Source of the DNA: CAVTQY01 sp963736975
GTDB lineage: Bacteria > Pseudomonadota > Alphaproteobacteria > Acetobacterales > Acetobacteraceae
Direction: 5' to 3'
NCBI GenBank assembly: GCA_963736975.1
Contig: CAVTQY010000001.1
Location: 2,480,001 to 2,544,000 of the forward strand
DNA length: 64,000 bases
Position numbers and translations under genes: made by a program. Shown piece after piece: positions 9,369 to 18,582 of the stretch (positions are counted from its first letter, which is position 1; each line of letters opens with the position of its first letter). The notes below the pieces were generated by a model, which saw nothing but the letters and a program-made list of their open reading frames with translations, made no database searches and was not told the origin of the DNA.

Positions 9369-10523
9369 TCACGCGGCATCGGCCGCGTCGGCCACCTGTT
9401 TCTCTGCCCGGAACTTCGTGACCGCCCGCTCCACATGCCGGCTGAACACGTATTCCGCCGGACGCTGTCCCTCCAACGGGATCTCCGGCGCCATCGGCCC
9501 GTCGGTTCGGATACCCCGCACCGCCTGCGCCGCCGCCCGCCAGGGGCGGCGGATCGTCTCGGTCACCGCCGTCGCCTCATATCCGGAGTGCACCATGCAG
9601 TCGGCGCACTTCTCGTAATTCCCTGTCCCGTAGCGGTCCCAGTCGGTTTCTTCCATCAGCTCGCGGAACGTTTTCGCATAGCCCTCGCCCAGCAAGTAAC
9701 ACGGCCGCTGCCAACCGAAATAATTGCGGGTCGGGTTCCCCCACGGCGTGCAATGGAAACTCTGATTGCCAGCAAGGAAATCCAAAAACATTGAGGACTG
9801 GTTGAACGCCCACTTCCCTTTCCACGCGCCTTTGCCCTGGCGGGCGAAAATCCCGCGGAACAACTCCTTCGTCTTGCGGCGATTGAGGAAATGCTGCTGA
9901 TCCGGCGCCCGTTCATAGGCGTAACCGGGGGACACGCTGATCCCGTCCACCCCCATCGTCATCACGTCGTCGAAGAACGAAGCAATCCGCTCCGGCACCG
10001 CCCCATCGAACAGCGTCGCGTTGATGATCACCCGGAAGCCGGCCGCCTTCGCCGCTTTGATCGCCCCGACCGCCCGGTCGTACACGCCGTCCTGGCACAC
10101 CGACCGGTCATGGTCTTCCTGGTCGCCGTCCAGATGCACCGACCAACTGAAATACGGTCCTGGCTTGAACAGGTGCATCTTCTTCTCGAGCAGCAGCGCA
10201 TTCGTGCACACGATCACGAATTTCTTCCGCGCCACGAGGCCCTGAACCACCTGGTCGAGTTCCCGGTGCAGCAACGGCTCACCGCCCGCCAGCACCACCA
10301 CCGGCGCTCCGCACTCATCGACCGCCTCCAGGCACTCGGCGACGGACAATCGCTGGTTCAGGATCTCAGCGGGATAATCGATCTTGCCGCATCCGGCGCA
10401 GGCCAGGTTGCAGCGGAACAGCGGCTCCAGCATCAGCACGAGCGGGTAACGCTTGCGGCCGATCAGGTGCTGCTTCAGGACGTAGGCACCGACACGAATC
10501 GCCTGATTGAGCGGAACCGCCAT
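9369..10523 (-). CDS. hpnH: Adenosyl-hopene transferase HpnH (radical SAM)
   Basis: HpnH joins a 5'-deoxyadenosyl group to diploptene, the first step of C35 extended hopanoid synthesis. The 384-residue protein has the radical SAM cluster CNLACAGC near residue 40, followed by VVLAGGEPLLH, and a C-terminal region with further cysteines (EKCADCMVHSGYE) that fits an SPASM-like extension. ATG 10523 (MAVPLNQAIRVGAYVL) matches the usual family start; the frame upstream is shadow of ispH. It lies 14 bases downstream of ispH on the same strand, so the two are probably co-transcribed. Confidence 0.95.
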   Translation of the reverse strand: MAVPLNQAIRVGAYVLKQHLIGRKRYPLVLMLEPLFRCNLACAGCGKIDYPAEILNQRLSVAECLEAVDECGAPVVVLAGGEPLLHRELDQVVQGLVARKKFVIVCTNALLLEKKMHLFKPGPYFSWSVHLDGDQEDHDRSVCQDGVYDRAVGAIKAAKAAGFRVIINATLFDGAVPERIASFFDDVMTMGVDGISVSPGYAYERAPDQQHFLNRRKTKELFRGIFARQGKGAWKGKWAFNQSSMFLDFLAGNQSFHCTPWGNPTRNYFGWQRPCYLLGEGYAKTFRELMEETDWDRYGTGNYEKCADCMVHSGYEATAVTETIRRPWRAAAQAVRGIRTDGPMAPEIPLEGQRPAEYVFSRHVERAVTKFRAEKQVADAADAA

Positions 10524-10537
10524 CGACAAAAACCCTC

Positions 10538-11467
10538 TTAAACGTCTGCCAGCTCGGCTGGGAACCGGAAGCGGACATTCTCGGCCACACCGGTATGGGT
10601 GGAAATGTCGATCTCCCCGAACCGGCGCAAGCCCTCCAGCACGCCTTGCACCAGCATCTCCGGCGCCGAGGCTCCCGCCGTCACTCCCACCGACGCGATG
10701 CCGACAAACCATTCGGGCCGCAGCGCGCCGGCGTCGTCGATCAGATAGGCGGGTTTGCCCAGCTCTTCGCCGATCTCGCGCAAACGGTTGGAGTTGGAGG
10801 AATTTCTCGACCCCACCACCAGGATCATATCGACCGCCTTCGCCAGTTCGCGAACCGCCTGTTGCCGGTTCTGCGTCGCGTAGCAGATATCCCGCACGTC
10901 CGGCCCGACAATGGCCGGGAACCGGGCTTTCAGCGCCGCGATGATGCCCCTTGTGTCGTCCACCGAAAGCGTTGTCTGGGTGATGTAGGCGAGCTTTTCC
11001 GGGTCGCGGACCTCCAACCGCTCGACATCGGCGACGGTTTGCGCGAGGTGGACGGTGCCCTCGATCTGGCCGATCGTGCCCTCTACCTCGGCGTGCCCGG
11101 CATGGCCGACCAGCACGATCTCGCGCTCCTGCGCGGCGTAACGGCGGCCTTCATTGTGCACCTTCGCCACCAGCGGACAGGTCGCATCCAGGACCGGCAG
11201 GCCGCGATCGCGCGCCAGCTCTTCCACCCGCCGAGCCACGCCATGGGCAGAGAACACCGTCATCGACCCGGGCGGGATCTCGTCCAGTTCATCGACGAAC
11301 ACCGCGCCGCGCGTGCGCAGATCCTCCACGACGTGGCGATTGTGCACTATTTCGTGTCGTACATAGATCGGCGGGCCGTATTTCTTCAGCGCCCGCTCGA
11401 CAATTTCGATCGCCCGTTCCACCCCGGCGCAAAAACCGCGGGGCTGGGCCAGGATGACGCGCAGCAT
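10538..11467 (-). CDS. ispH: 4-hydroxy-3-methylbut-2-enyl diphosphate reductase (IspH/LytB)
   Basis: Last enzyme of the MEP pathway; it reduces HMBPP to IPP and DMAPP using a [4Fe-4S] cluster. The 309-residue protein has the three cluster cysteines at residues 13 (GFCAG), 97 (ATCPLV) and 195 (ICYATQNRQ), plus the substrate-binding SAHGV and GHAGHAEVEGT segments. It is paired with hpnH, which places isoprenoid supply next to hopanoid modification, and is transcribed away from ispA-dxs across a ~300-base gap. Confidence 0.97.
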   Translation of the reverse strand: MLRVILAQPRGFCAGVERAIEIVERALKKYGPPIYVRHEIVHNRHVVEDLRTRGAVFVDELDEIPPGSMTVFSAHGVARRVEELARDRGLPVLDATCPLVAKVHNEGRRYAAQEREIVLVGHAGHAEVEGTIGQIEGTVHLAQTVADVERLEVRDPEKLAYITQTTLSVDDTRGIIAALKARFPAIVGPDVRDICYATQNRQQAVRELAKAVDMILVVGSRNSSNSNRLREIGEELGKPAYLIDDAGALRPEWFVGIASVGVTAGASAPEMLVQGVLEGLRRFGEIDISTHTGVAENVRFRFPAELADV

Positions 11468-11775
11468 CAGCTAAGCTCCCGCCCCGGCTCGCCGGACTGT
11501 GGTCGCCAGAGTCGCGAACGAATATTACACCCCCACATTACATCCCCATGAGATCCCCTGGGCGGACCGGCCATCAATGGCCTGGCAAGCCGCCCCGGAG
11601 GTAAAGCCGGCCCGTCCCGATTGCGAGAAGCTTTCGGAATGGTGAAAAGGTTGTGGCAGATCGGCAACAGCTGCGGATCACAACCGTTGTTGACGCATGG
11701 CGCGCTCACGGGCATCCGATATCAAACTGCGGGCCATGCGATGACAGGTCGCAAAAAGGGGTGGATTCCGCGCGG
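11468..11775. promoter_or_regulatory. Divergent intergenic region between ispH and ispA
   Basis: About 308 bases with no convincing gene separate two divergent isoprenoid operons, so both promoters must lie here. TTACACCCCCACATTACATCC (11525-11545) holds a tandem ACATTACA-like sequence, but I cannot define -10/-35 boxes or an operator with confidence. One frame extends ispA upstream to 11653, but that stretch does not look like protein. Confidence 0.45.
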
Positions 11776-12681
11776 ATGAATGTCAGCCTTGTCGATACCG
11801 AGCTCGCGGCCACAATGGCGCGGGTCGCTCAGCTCGTGGAATTGGCGCTCAACTCATTGCTGCCCCGGCCGGAAGGGCCCGAAGCCCGGCTGACGGAGGC
11901 GATGCGCTACGCGGCCCTGGGCGGCGGCAAGCGGTTGCGCGCCTTCCTGGCCATGGAGTCGGCTGCCCTGTTCGCGGTCTCGCCAACCAGCGCGGCACGC
12001 GCGGCGGCGGCAATCGAGATGCTGCATGCTTACTCTTTGGTGCATGACGACCTGCCGGCCATGGACGACGACGATCTGCGGCGGGGGAAGCCTTCCACCC
12101 ACCGCGCCTTCGACGAGGCCACCGCCATTCTGGTCGGCGATGCCTTGCAGACCCGTTCTTTCGAGGTACTGGCCGACCCCGACACGCATTCCGACCCGCA
12201 GGCGCGTTGCGAACTCATCGCCGCCTTCGCGGCTGCGGTCGGGCCTCGCGGCATGGTCGCCGGCCAGATGATCGATATGGTGACGCAAGGAGAGACCCTG
12301 GATGCCGCCCAGGTCAACCGGCTGCAGGCGCTCAAGACCGGACGGCTGATCCAGTTCAGTGCCGAATTGGGCGCCATACTGGGCCGTGCGCCGGTGCAGC
12401 AGCGTCATCTGCTGGCCGCCTATGGCCGCGATCTCGGCGCCGCGTTCCAGATCGCCGACGACCTCCTGGACGCCGAGGGGACCACGGAAGAGACTGGAAA
12501 GACTGCCGGAAAAGATGCCGCCGCCGGCAAGGCCACCATGGTCAACGTACTCGGGGCCGAGCGGGCGCGCGCGCATGCCGAGCTGCTGTCCCGCCAGGCG
12601 GCGGGTCATCTCGAAACGTTTGGCGAGCGCGCGAGGCTCTTGCGTGCACTCGCCGCCTACGCCGTATCGCGTCGGAGTTGA
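11776..12681 (+). CDS. ispA: Polyprenyl (farnesyl/geranyl) diphosphate synthase
   Basis: Condenses DMAPP with IPP to geranyl and farnesyl diphosphate, the precursor of squalene and hopanoids. The 301-residue protein has the first Asp-rich motif DDLPAMDDDD, the GGGKRLR substrate motif and the second Asp-rich motif DDLLD. Start ATG 11776 (MNVSLVDTELAATMARV) is chosen because upstream sequence lacks family similarity; a nearby in-frame Met is possible. dxs begins two bases after its stop, with GGAG inside the ispA end serving as the dxs ribosome-binding site. Confidence 0.93.
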   Translation: MNVSLVDTELAATMARVAQLVELALNSLLPRPEGPEARLTEAMRYAALGGGKRLRAFLAMESAALFAVSPTSAARAAAAIEMLHAYSLVHDDLPAMDDDDLRRGKPSTHRAFDEATAILVGDALQTRSFEVLADPDTHSDPQARCELIAAFAAAVGPRGMVAGQMIDMVTQGETLDAAQVNRLQALKTGRLIQFSAELGAILGRAPVQQRHLLAAYGRDLGAAFQIADDLLDAEGTTEETGKTAGKDAAAGKATMVNVLGAERARAHAELLSRQAAGHLETFGERARLLRALAAYAVSRRS

Positions 12682-12683
12682 GC

Positions 12684-14624
12684 ATGAGCCCAGTGAACAC
12701 GCCTCTTCTGGATCGGGTGCGCATCCCGGCCGACCTGCGCAACTTCTCCCAGGAGCAGTTGCGGCAGCTTGCGGACGAGTTGCGGGCGGAGACGATCGAC
12801 GTGGTCTCGGTCACCGGCGGCCATCTCGGCTCGGCGCTCGGCGTGGTGGAACTGACGGTGGCGCTGCACGCAGTGTTCGATACGCCGCATGACCGGCTGC
12901 TCTGGGACGTCGGACATCAGGCTTATCCCCACAAAATCCTGACCGGACGGCGCGACCGTATCCGCACCTTGCGCCAGGGCGGCGGACTCTCCGGTTTCAC
13001 TCGTCGGGCGGAGAGCGAATACGACCCGTTCGGCGCCGCGCATTCCTCAACCTCGATCTCGGCCGGGCTGGGCATGGCGGTCGCCCGCGATCTCAGGACT
13101 GCCCGGGGCGAGCGTGACGACCGCAACATCATCTGCGTCATCGGGGACGGGGCCATGAGTGCCGGCATGGCCTATGAGGCAATGAACAATGCCGGCGACC
13201 GCCACTCCCGCCTCATCGTGATCCTCAACGACAACGACATGTCGATCGCACCGCCGGTCGGCGCCATGAGCGCCTATCTGTCGCGGCTGATGTCGTCGCA
13301 GAGCTTCCTCAGCTTGCGCGATCTCGGAATGAAGATGGCGAAGCGCTTCCCGCGCGGGCTTGAGCGCACCGCCCGCCGCGCCGAGGAATATGCCCGCGGC
13401 ATCCTGACCGGCGGCACGCTGTTCGAGGAGTTGGGCTTCTACTATCTGGGCCCGATCGACGGGCACAATCTGGACCATCTGCTGCCGGTGCTGCGCAATG
13501 TGCGCGAGGCCGAGGAACATGGCCCCATCCTGGTCCACGCCATCACCAAGAAGGGGAAAGGATACCAGCCGGCCGAGGAATTGGCTGACAAATACCACGG
13601 CGTTTCCAAGTTCAACGTGATCACGGGGGAGCAGGCCAAGGCGCCGCCCGGCCCCCCGAGCTACACGAAAGTATTCGCCGAGGCGCTGATCGCCGAGGCG
13701 GAGAAGGACCCGGATATCGTCGCGATCACCGCGGCGATGCCCTCCGGTACCGGGATCGATAAATTCGCCAAACGCTTTCCGGATCGCGCCTTCGATGTCG
13801 GCATCGCCGAACAACACGGCGTAACGTTTGCCGCCGGCCTTGCCTGCGAAGGCATGAAGCCGTTCTGCGCCATCTATTCCACCTTTCTCCAGCGCGCTTA
13901 CGACCAGGTGGTGCACGATGTCTCCATCCAGGGCCTGCCAGTGCGCTTCGCCATGGACCGCGCTGGACCCGTCGGCGCCGACGGCGCCACGCATGCCGGC
14001 AGCTTCGATGTGACCTATCTCGGCTGCCTGCCCGGTTTCGTGCTGATGGCGCCGGCGAACGAGGCCGAGCTGGTGCATGCCGTTGCCACCGCGGTGACGA
14101 TCGGGGATCGCCCCAGCGCGTTCCGCTACCCTCGCGGCGAAGGCGTCGGCGTTCCCTTGCCGGTGGTTCCGGAAATCTGGCCGTTAGGCAAAAGCCGCCT
14201 GCTGCGGGAGGGCAGCTCCATCGCTATTCTCTCGCTCGGCACGCGCCTCAATGATGCGATGAAGGCGGCGGACGAACTGGCCGCGCGCGGCCTGCCCGCC
14301 ACCGTTGTCGATGCCAGGTTCGCCAAGCCGCTCGACACTGGGCTGATGGAGCAGATCGCCCGGCACCACGAAGTGCTGATCACCGTCGAGGAGGCGTCGA
14401 TCGGCGGCTTCGGGTCCGCCGTGCTGCACCACCTCGCCTGGAAGGGGCTGCTCGATCGGGGTCTCAAAGTGCGGCCGATGGTGCTGCCGGACCGGTTCAT
14501 CGACCACGATTCCCAAGCCAAACAGCTTGCCGAGGCGGGCCTGACCGCGAAGGACATCGTCGCCACCGCGGTCGCCGCGCTCGGGCTCAAGGGCAAGATC
14601 CTACGGGCGGCCAGCGCCGGATGA
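12684..14624 (+). CDS. dxs: 1-deoxy-D-xylulose-5-phosphate synthase
   Basis: First enzyme of the MEP pathway; it joins pyruvate and glyceraldehyde 3-phosphate using thiamine diphosphate. The 646-residue protein has family length. The ThDP motif begins at GDGAMSAGMAYEAMNN, the N-terminal WDVGHQAYPHK is intact, and the transketolase-like pyrimidine domain contains DVGIAEQHGVTFAAG with the catalytic Glu. The C-terminal domain (ITVEEASIGGFG) is complete. ATG 12684 follows ispA by two bases and hpnI starts four bases after the stop, showing an ispA-dxs-hpnI-hpnJ operon. Confidence 0.97.
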   Translation: MSPVNTPLLDRVRIPADLRNFSQEQLRQLADELRAETIDVVSVTGGHLGSALGVVELTVALHAVFDTPHDRLLWDVGHQAYPHKILTGRRDRIRTLRQGGGLSGFTRRAESEYDPFGAAHSSTSISAGLGMAVARDLRTARGERDDRNIICVIGDGAMSAGMAYEAMNNAGDRHSRLIVILNDNDMSIAPPVGAMSAYLSRLMSSQSFLSLRDLGMKMAKRFPRGLERTARRAEEYARGILTGGTLFEELGFYYLGPIDGHNLDHLLPVLRNVREAEEHGPILVHAITKKGKGYQPAEELADKYHGVSKFNVITGEQAKAPPGPPSYTKVFAEALIAEAEKDPDIVAITAAMPSGTGIDKFAKRFPDRAFDVGIAEQHGVTFAAGLACEGMKPFCAIYSTFLQRAYDQVVHDVSIQGLPVRFAMDRAGPVGADGATHAGSFDVTYLGCLPGFVLMAPANEAELVHAVATAVTIGDRPSAFRYPRGEGVGVPLPVVPEIWPLGKSRLLREGSSIAILSLGTRLNDAMKAADELAARGLPATVVDARFAKPLDTGLMEQIARHHEVLITVEEASIGGFGSAVLHHLAWKGLLDRGLKVRPMVLPDRFIDHDSQAKQLAEAGLTAKDIVATAVAALGLKGKILRAASAG

Positions 14625-14628
14625 TGCC

Positions 14629-15768
14629 ATGGCCGTCGCAGCCGTGCTCGCTGCGCTGCTGGCGGGAGTAGCGAGTTTGCAGTGCCTGGCCGGCTGGGTG
14701 GCTGTGCTGCGTTTCGCGCACCGGCCGCACCGGGTTCCGCGTGCACGGCCGCCGGTTACGATCCTGAAGCCGCTGCATGGCGGCGAACCGATGCTGGAAG
14801 CCGCACTCGAATCGGTTTGTCGGCAGCGTTATCCGACATACCAGGTCGTGTTCGGGGTTCAGGACGCCGGCGACCCGGCCGCGGCCGTGGTGCGCCGCCT
14901 GCAATCGCGGCTTCCCGGCCGCGATATCGCGCTCGTCGTCGATCCTACCTTGCACGGGCGGAACCCAAAGGTGGGCAATCTGATTAACATGTTGCCGACC
15001 GCCCGCCACGATTTGCTGGTCATCGCCGATTCGGACCTGCATGTCGCGCCCGACTATCTGGACGCGCTGATGGCCGCGCTCGAGCCTGCCGGCACCGGAC
15101 TGGTCACCACACTTTATGCCGGGCTGCCTGCCGAGCAGTGTCTGCCAGCTCAACTCGGTGCCACGCAGATTACCCATTCTTTCCTTCCGGGAGCTCTGCT
15201 GGCTCGCGCTATCGGCCGGCAAGACTGCCTCGGGGCTACGATGGCCCTGCCGCGCACCATTCTCGTCCGGATCGGCGGTTTCGAGGCGCTGGTGGATCAT
15301 CTTGCCGATGACAACGTGCTCGGCCGGCTGGTGCAGGGGCTGGGGCTAGCCGTCCGGCTGGCGGGCGCGGTGCCGCTGACCACCGTACCGGAAAGCAGTT
15401 TCAGCGCGCTGCTTCGGCACGAGCTGCGCTGGGCGCGGACCATCCGCGCCCTGGTGCCTGGCCAGTTCGCTGCCTCGGTGCTGCAGTATCCGATCTTCTG
15501 GTCGCTGCTGACGCTGCTGCTGGCATGGTTCGCCGGCTGGGCCTGGGTGGTGATCGCGGTCGCCTGGGCGGTTCGGGCGGGAGCCGCGTGGGGCATCGAC
15601 CGAGCGCTGCGGCGGTCTGCCGGAACCGTCCTGCCGCGCCTGCCGGTCTGGTGTCTGCCGCTGCGGGAGCTTATGTCCGTCGCCGTGATGATCGCCAGCT
15701 ATGCCGGGCTGCGCGTCGATTGGCGCGGCTACACGTTGCACGCCGATGAAGGGCTGAAATCGAGATGA
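14629..15768 (+). CDS. hpnI: Hopanoid biosynthesis glycosyltransferase HpnI
   Basis: GT21-type (ceramide-glucosyltransferase-like) enzyme that adds N-acetylglucosamine to bacteriohopanetetrol at the inner membrane. The 379-residue protein has an N-terminal membrane helix (res 1-25), a GT-A domain with TILKPLHGGEP, ADSDLHV (metal-binding DxD-like) and LADDNVLG, an ELRWARTIR segment matching the (Q/R)xxRW region, then two or three C-terminal membrane helices. Its stop overlaps the hpnJ start as ATGA, indicating coupling. The usual partner deacetylase hpnK is not in this window. Confidence 0.93.
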   Translation: MAVAAVLAALLAGVASLQCLAGWVAVLRFAHRPHRVPRARPPVTILKPLHGGEPMLEAALESVCRQRYPTYQVVFGVQDAGDPAAAVVRRLQSRLPGRDIALVVDPTLHGRNPKVGNLINMLPTARHDLLVIADSDLHVAPDYLDALMAALEPAGTGLVTTLYAGLPAEQCLPAQLGATQITHSFLPGALLARAIGRQDCLGATMALPRTILVRIGGFEALVDHLADDNVLGRLVQGLGLAVRLAGAVPLTTVPESSFSALLRHELRWARTIRALVPGQFAASVLQYPIFWSLLTLLLAWFAGWAWVVIAVAWAVRAGAAWGIDRALRRSAGTVLPRLPVWCLPLRELMSVAVMIASYAGLRVDWRGYTLHADEGLKSR

Positions 15769-17195
15769 TGAAGACGCTGTTCCTGCAACCGCCTTCTTTC
15801 GACGGGTTCGACGGCGGTGCCGGGTCCCGGTATCAGGCGCGGCGCGAGATCCGTTCGTTTTGGTACCCGACCTGGCTCGCCCAACCGGCGGCGCTGGTTG
15901 CCGGCAGCAAGCTGATCGACGCCCCGCCGGCGCGGCTGGGCATGGCACCGGTGCTGGCGGAAGCGCGCCACCACGAGCTTGTCGTCATCCACACGTCCAC
16001 ACCGTCCTTCGCGGCCGACGTGCGCGTGGCGGCAGCGCTGAAGGATGCCAATCCGGCACTGAAGATCGGCTTCGTCGGGGCGAAGGTGGCCGTGCAGCCG
16101 GAGGAGAGTCTGCAAAAGGGCGCACCGATCGATTTTGTCGCCCGCAACGAGTTCGATTTCACCATCAAGGAGATTGCCGAGGGCCGCGACTGGGCCGCGG
16201 TGGATGGCATCTCCTGGCGTCGCGCGGACGGGCGGATCGTCCACAACAAGGACCGCGCGATCCTGGAGGACATGGACCAGCTACCGTTCGTGGTGGATGT
16301 CTATAAACGGGACCTGCGCATCGAGGATTATTTCATCGGTTACCTGCTGCACCCGTATGTGTCCCTGTACACCGGCCGCGGTTGCAAATCCCGCTGCACC
16401 TTCTGCCTGTGGCCGCAGACCGTAGGTGGCCATCGGTATCGCGTGCGCTCGCCGGGGCATGTCGCTGAGGAGATCCGGCTGGCCCGGTCCTACTTCCCGC
16501 AGGTGAAGGAGTTCTTCTTCGACGACGATACGTTCACCGACAATCTGCCTCGCGCCGAGGCGATCGCCCGGGAGCTTGGAAAGCTTGGGGTGGTCTGGTC
16601 GTGCAACGCGAAGGCGAACGTGCCACGCGCGACGCTGAAAGTGCTGAAGGACAACGGGTTGCGATTGCTGCTGGTGGGCTATGAGAGCGGCAACCAGCAG
16701 ATCCTGCATAACATCAAGAAAGGGATGCGAATCGAGGTGGCCAGGCGGTTCACCAAGGACTGCCATGAGCTCGGCATCCGTATCCACGGCACGTTCATCC
16801 TCGGGCTGCCCGGCGAGACGACCGAGACGATCGAGGAAACGATTCGCTTTGCGACCGAGATCAACCCGCATACGATTCAGGTGTCGTTGGCCGCGCCGTA
16901 TCCGGGCACGTTCCTGTATAACCAGGCGGTCGAGAACGGCTGGCTGGACGCTGGCCATGCCGAGCTGGTGGACGATCATGGCATCCAGATCGCGCCGCTG
17001 CACTATCCGCATCTGACGCATACGGAGATTTTCGACAACGTCGAGACGTTCTATAAACGGTTCTACTTCCGCGCGCCGAAGATCGCCGCCATCGTGGGCG
17101 AGATGGTGCGCAGCCCACAGATGATGAAGCGGCGGCTGCGTGAGGGTGTGGAGTTCTTCCAGTTCCTGCGGGAGCGGCATAAGGCGGCGGCGTAG
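15765..17195 (+). CDS. hpnJ: Hopanoid biosynthesis radical SAM protein HpnJ
   Basis: HpnJ converts the hopanoid-bound glucosamine to a cyclitol ether. The 476-residue protein has an N-terminal B12-binding-like domain (HTSTPSFAADVRVAAALK region) and a radical SAM core with CKSRCTFC (CxxxCxxC), FFFDDDTFTDN and LVGYESGNQQIL. ATG 15765 overlaps the hpnI stop by four bases. It is the last gene of the plus-strand isoprenoid/hopanoid operon and is followed by ~310 bases of repeats. Confidence 0.95.
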   Translation: MMKTLFLQPPSFDGFDGGAGSRYQARREIRSFWYPTWLAQPAALVAGSKLIDAPPARLGMAPVLAEARHHELVVIHTSTPSFAADVRVAAALKDANPALKIGFVGAKVAVQPEESLQKGAPIDFVARNEFDFTIKEIAEGRDWAAVDGISWRRADGRIVHNKDRAILEDMDQLPFVVDVYKRDLRIEDYFIGYLLHPYVSLYTGRGCKSRCTFCLWPQTVGGHRYRVRSPGHVAEEIRLARSYFPQVKEFFFDDDTFTDNLPRAEAIARELGKLGVVWSCNAKANVPRATLKVLKDNGLRLLLVGYESGNQQILHNIKKGMRIEVARRFTKDCHELGIRIHGTFILGLPGETTETIEETIRFATEINPHTIQVSLAAPYPGTFLYNQAVENGWLDAGHAELVDDHGIQIAPLHYPHLTHTEIFDNVETFYKRFYFRAPKIAAIVGEMVRSPQMMKRRLREGVEFFQFLRERHKAAA

Positions 17196-17245
17196 AGCGC
17201 GCGTTGGTCTTGGCGGCTTTGCGTCGGCGGTAAAAAGAAAGTTCG

Positions 17246-17290
17246 GCCACGAAGACACGGTTCTTCTCGGTGCCTCCGTGTCTCTGTGGC
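17246..17290. repeat. Hairpin repeat downstream of hpnJ
   Basis: GCCACGAAGACACGG (17246-17260) pairs with CCGTGTCTCTGTGGC (17276-17290), with two internal mismatches and a 15-base loop. This accounts for part of the gene-free stretch 17196-17505 and could end the hopanoid operon transcript; a short T-rich stretch follows only weakly. Confidence 0.65.
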
Positions 17291-17353
17291 TAGATCTTCT
17301 TCTGGCGTGCCTTATACCAGTCGGCGAAAAGATTGACACACCGCGCCGCAAAC

Positions 17354-17421
17354 GTCATCGCGAGCGGAGCGAAGCAATCCAGTGCCGGCACACTGGATTG
17401 CTTCGCTGCGCTCGCAATGAC
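17354..17421. repeat. Long near-perfect palindrome (REP/MITE-like)
   Basis: The left arm beginning GTCATCGCGAGCGGAGCG pairs with the right arm ending GCTCGCAATGAC, about 32 bases per arm with a CCGG centre and two or three mismatches. The GCGAGCGGAGCGAAGCAATCC core is a motif I have seen as a dispersed intergenic repeat in many bacterial genomes. No open reading frame accompanies it. The rest of 17422-17505 shows only a weak GGTCGG/CCGACC inverted repeat. Confidence 0.75.
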
Positions 17422-17505
17422 ACGGTCTCATGAGTTCGAGCTGAAGGTCGGGCACCGACGACCGTGGATGGCCGACCTTCGCGGGCCATGACGGCTTATA
17501 CCAGA

Positions 17506-18582
17506 CTAATCCGGCAGCACCTCGACAGCCATCGATTTCACCAACGCCAGCACCGGCGCTCCCGCCCGTAGCCCGAGTTTGCTCACCGCGTCGGGCGTGA
17601 CGCGCGCGAGCAGGTCGCCGCCGTCCAGCATTACCTCCACCAACGCCGCGTGGCGTGAGGGATCGTCCACCACGCCGCGCACCGTGCCGGGGATGACATT
17701 GTGGACGCTGATTGCCTCCGGCGCCGAGGTTGCAAGGATCACCTCACGGGCCGGCACGCGCAGCCGCAGCGCATCGCCGATCGCGCCCGGCTGGAGCGGC
17801 ACCCACAGCTTCCGTCCCGCCGCCGTCAGCTCGGTCAGCTCTCGGGCTCGGTCATGTCCGACGATCCGTGCGGTCAGCACGGCGCCGGCATCATCGCGCG
17901 CCGCCAGCGGCAAATCTCCCCGCGCCAGCACCTCCGGCAGCGGGCCGGCGGCTATCACGTGCCCGGCGCGCAGCAGCACCAGAGTATCGGCGAGACGCAC
18001 GACCTCATCCAACGCGTGCGTCACGTACAGAATCGGCAGCGCCAGCGCGTGCTTGAGCCGGCCGAGGTAAGGCAGAATCTCTGCCTTGTGCTGCGCGTCG
18101 AGGCTGGCGAGCGGCTCATCCATCGCCAGCAGCCGAGGCTGCGACAGCAACGCGCGGCCGATGGCGACGCGGCTCTTCTCGCCGCCGGACAGCTTGAGCG
18201 GGCGGCGCTGCAGCAGCGCGCCGATCTCCAGCAGCGATACGACGTCATCGAAGGCGATCGGGCCGGCAGGAGCCCGACGGAGCCCGTAGCGCAGATTGGC
18301 GGCAACGGTCATGTGAGGAAACAGGCGTGCATCCTGGAAGACCAAGCCGATTCGACGCCGTTCGCCTGGCAGGAAGACGCGTGTGGCGCTGTCCGTTAGC
18401 ACCGTGCCATCGATCGCGATCCGCCCGGCGGTCGGGCGCAGCAACCCGGCTACCGCGGCGACGATGCTGGATTTGCCGGCACCCGACCGCCCGAACAGCA
18501 CCGTCGCACCCGGCGTCGCGGCAGTGAACACGACATCCAACCCCAGGCCGGGAAATTCGTGACGGAACGCGACCTCCAGCAT
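17506..18582 (-). CDS. modC: Molybdate ABC transporter ATP-binding protein ModC
   Basis: ATPase of the molybdate importer. The 358-residue protein has Walker A GRSGAGKS, the signature LSGGEKSRVAIGRAL, Walker B LLAMDEPLASLD and the switch His in YVTHALDE. The C-terminal ~65 residues (VHNVIPGTVRGVVDD onward) form a TOBE molybdate-binding domain. ATG 18582 shares one base with the modB stop (TGATG), so the genes are coupled. The operon order on the minus strand is modA-modB-modC. Confidence 0.95.
   Translation of the reverse strand: MLEVAFRHEFPGLGLDVVFTAATPGATVLFGRSGAGKSSIVAAVAGLLRPTAGRIAIDGTVLTDSATRVFLPGERRRIGLVFQDARLFPHMTVAANLRYGLRRAPAGPIAFDDVVSLLEIGALLQRRPLKLSGGEKSRVAIGRALLSQPRLLAMDEPLASLDAQHKAEILPYLGRLKHALALPILYVTHALDEVVRLADTLVLLRAGHVIAAGPLPEVLARGDLPLAARDDAGAVLTARIVGHDRARELTELTAAGRKLWVPLQPGAIGDALRLRVPAREVILATSAPEAISVHNVIPGTVRGVVDDPSRHAALVEVMLDGGDLLARVTPDAVSKLGLRAGAPVLALVKSMAVEVLPD

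Noticed and set aside
11653..11775. Longer N-terminus for IspA from GTG 11653
   Set aside because: The extra 41 residues have no family similarity and the sequence looks intergenic.
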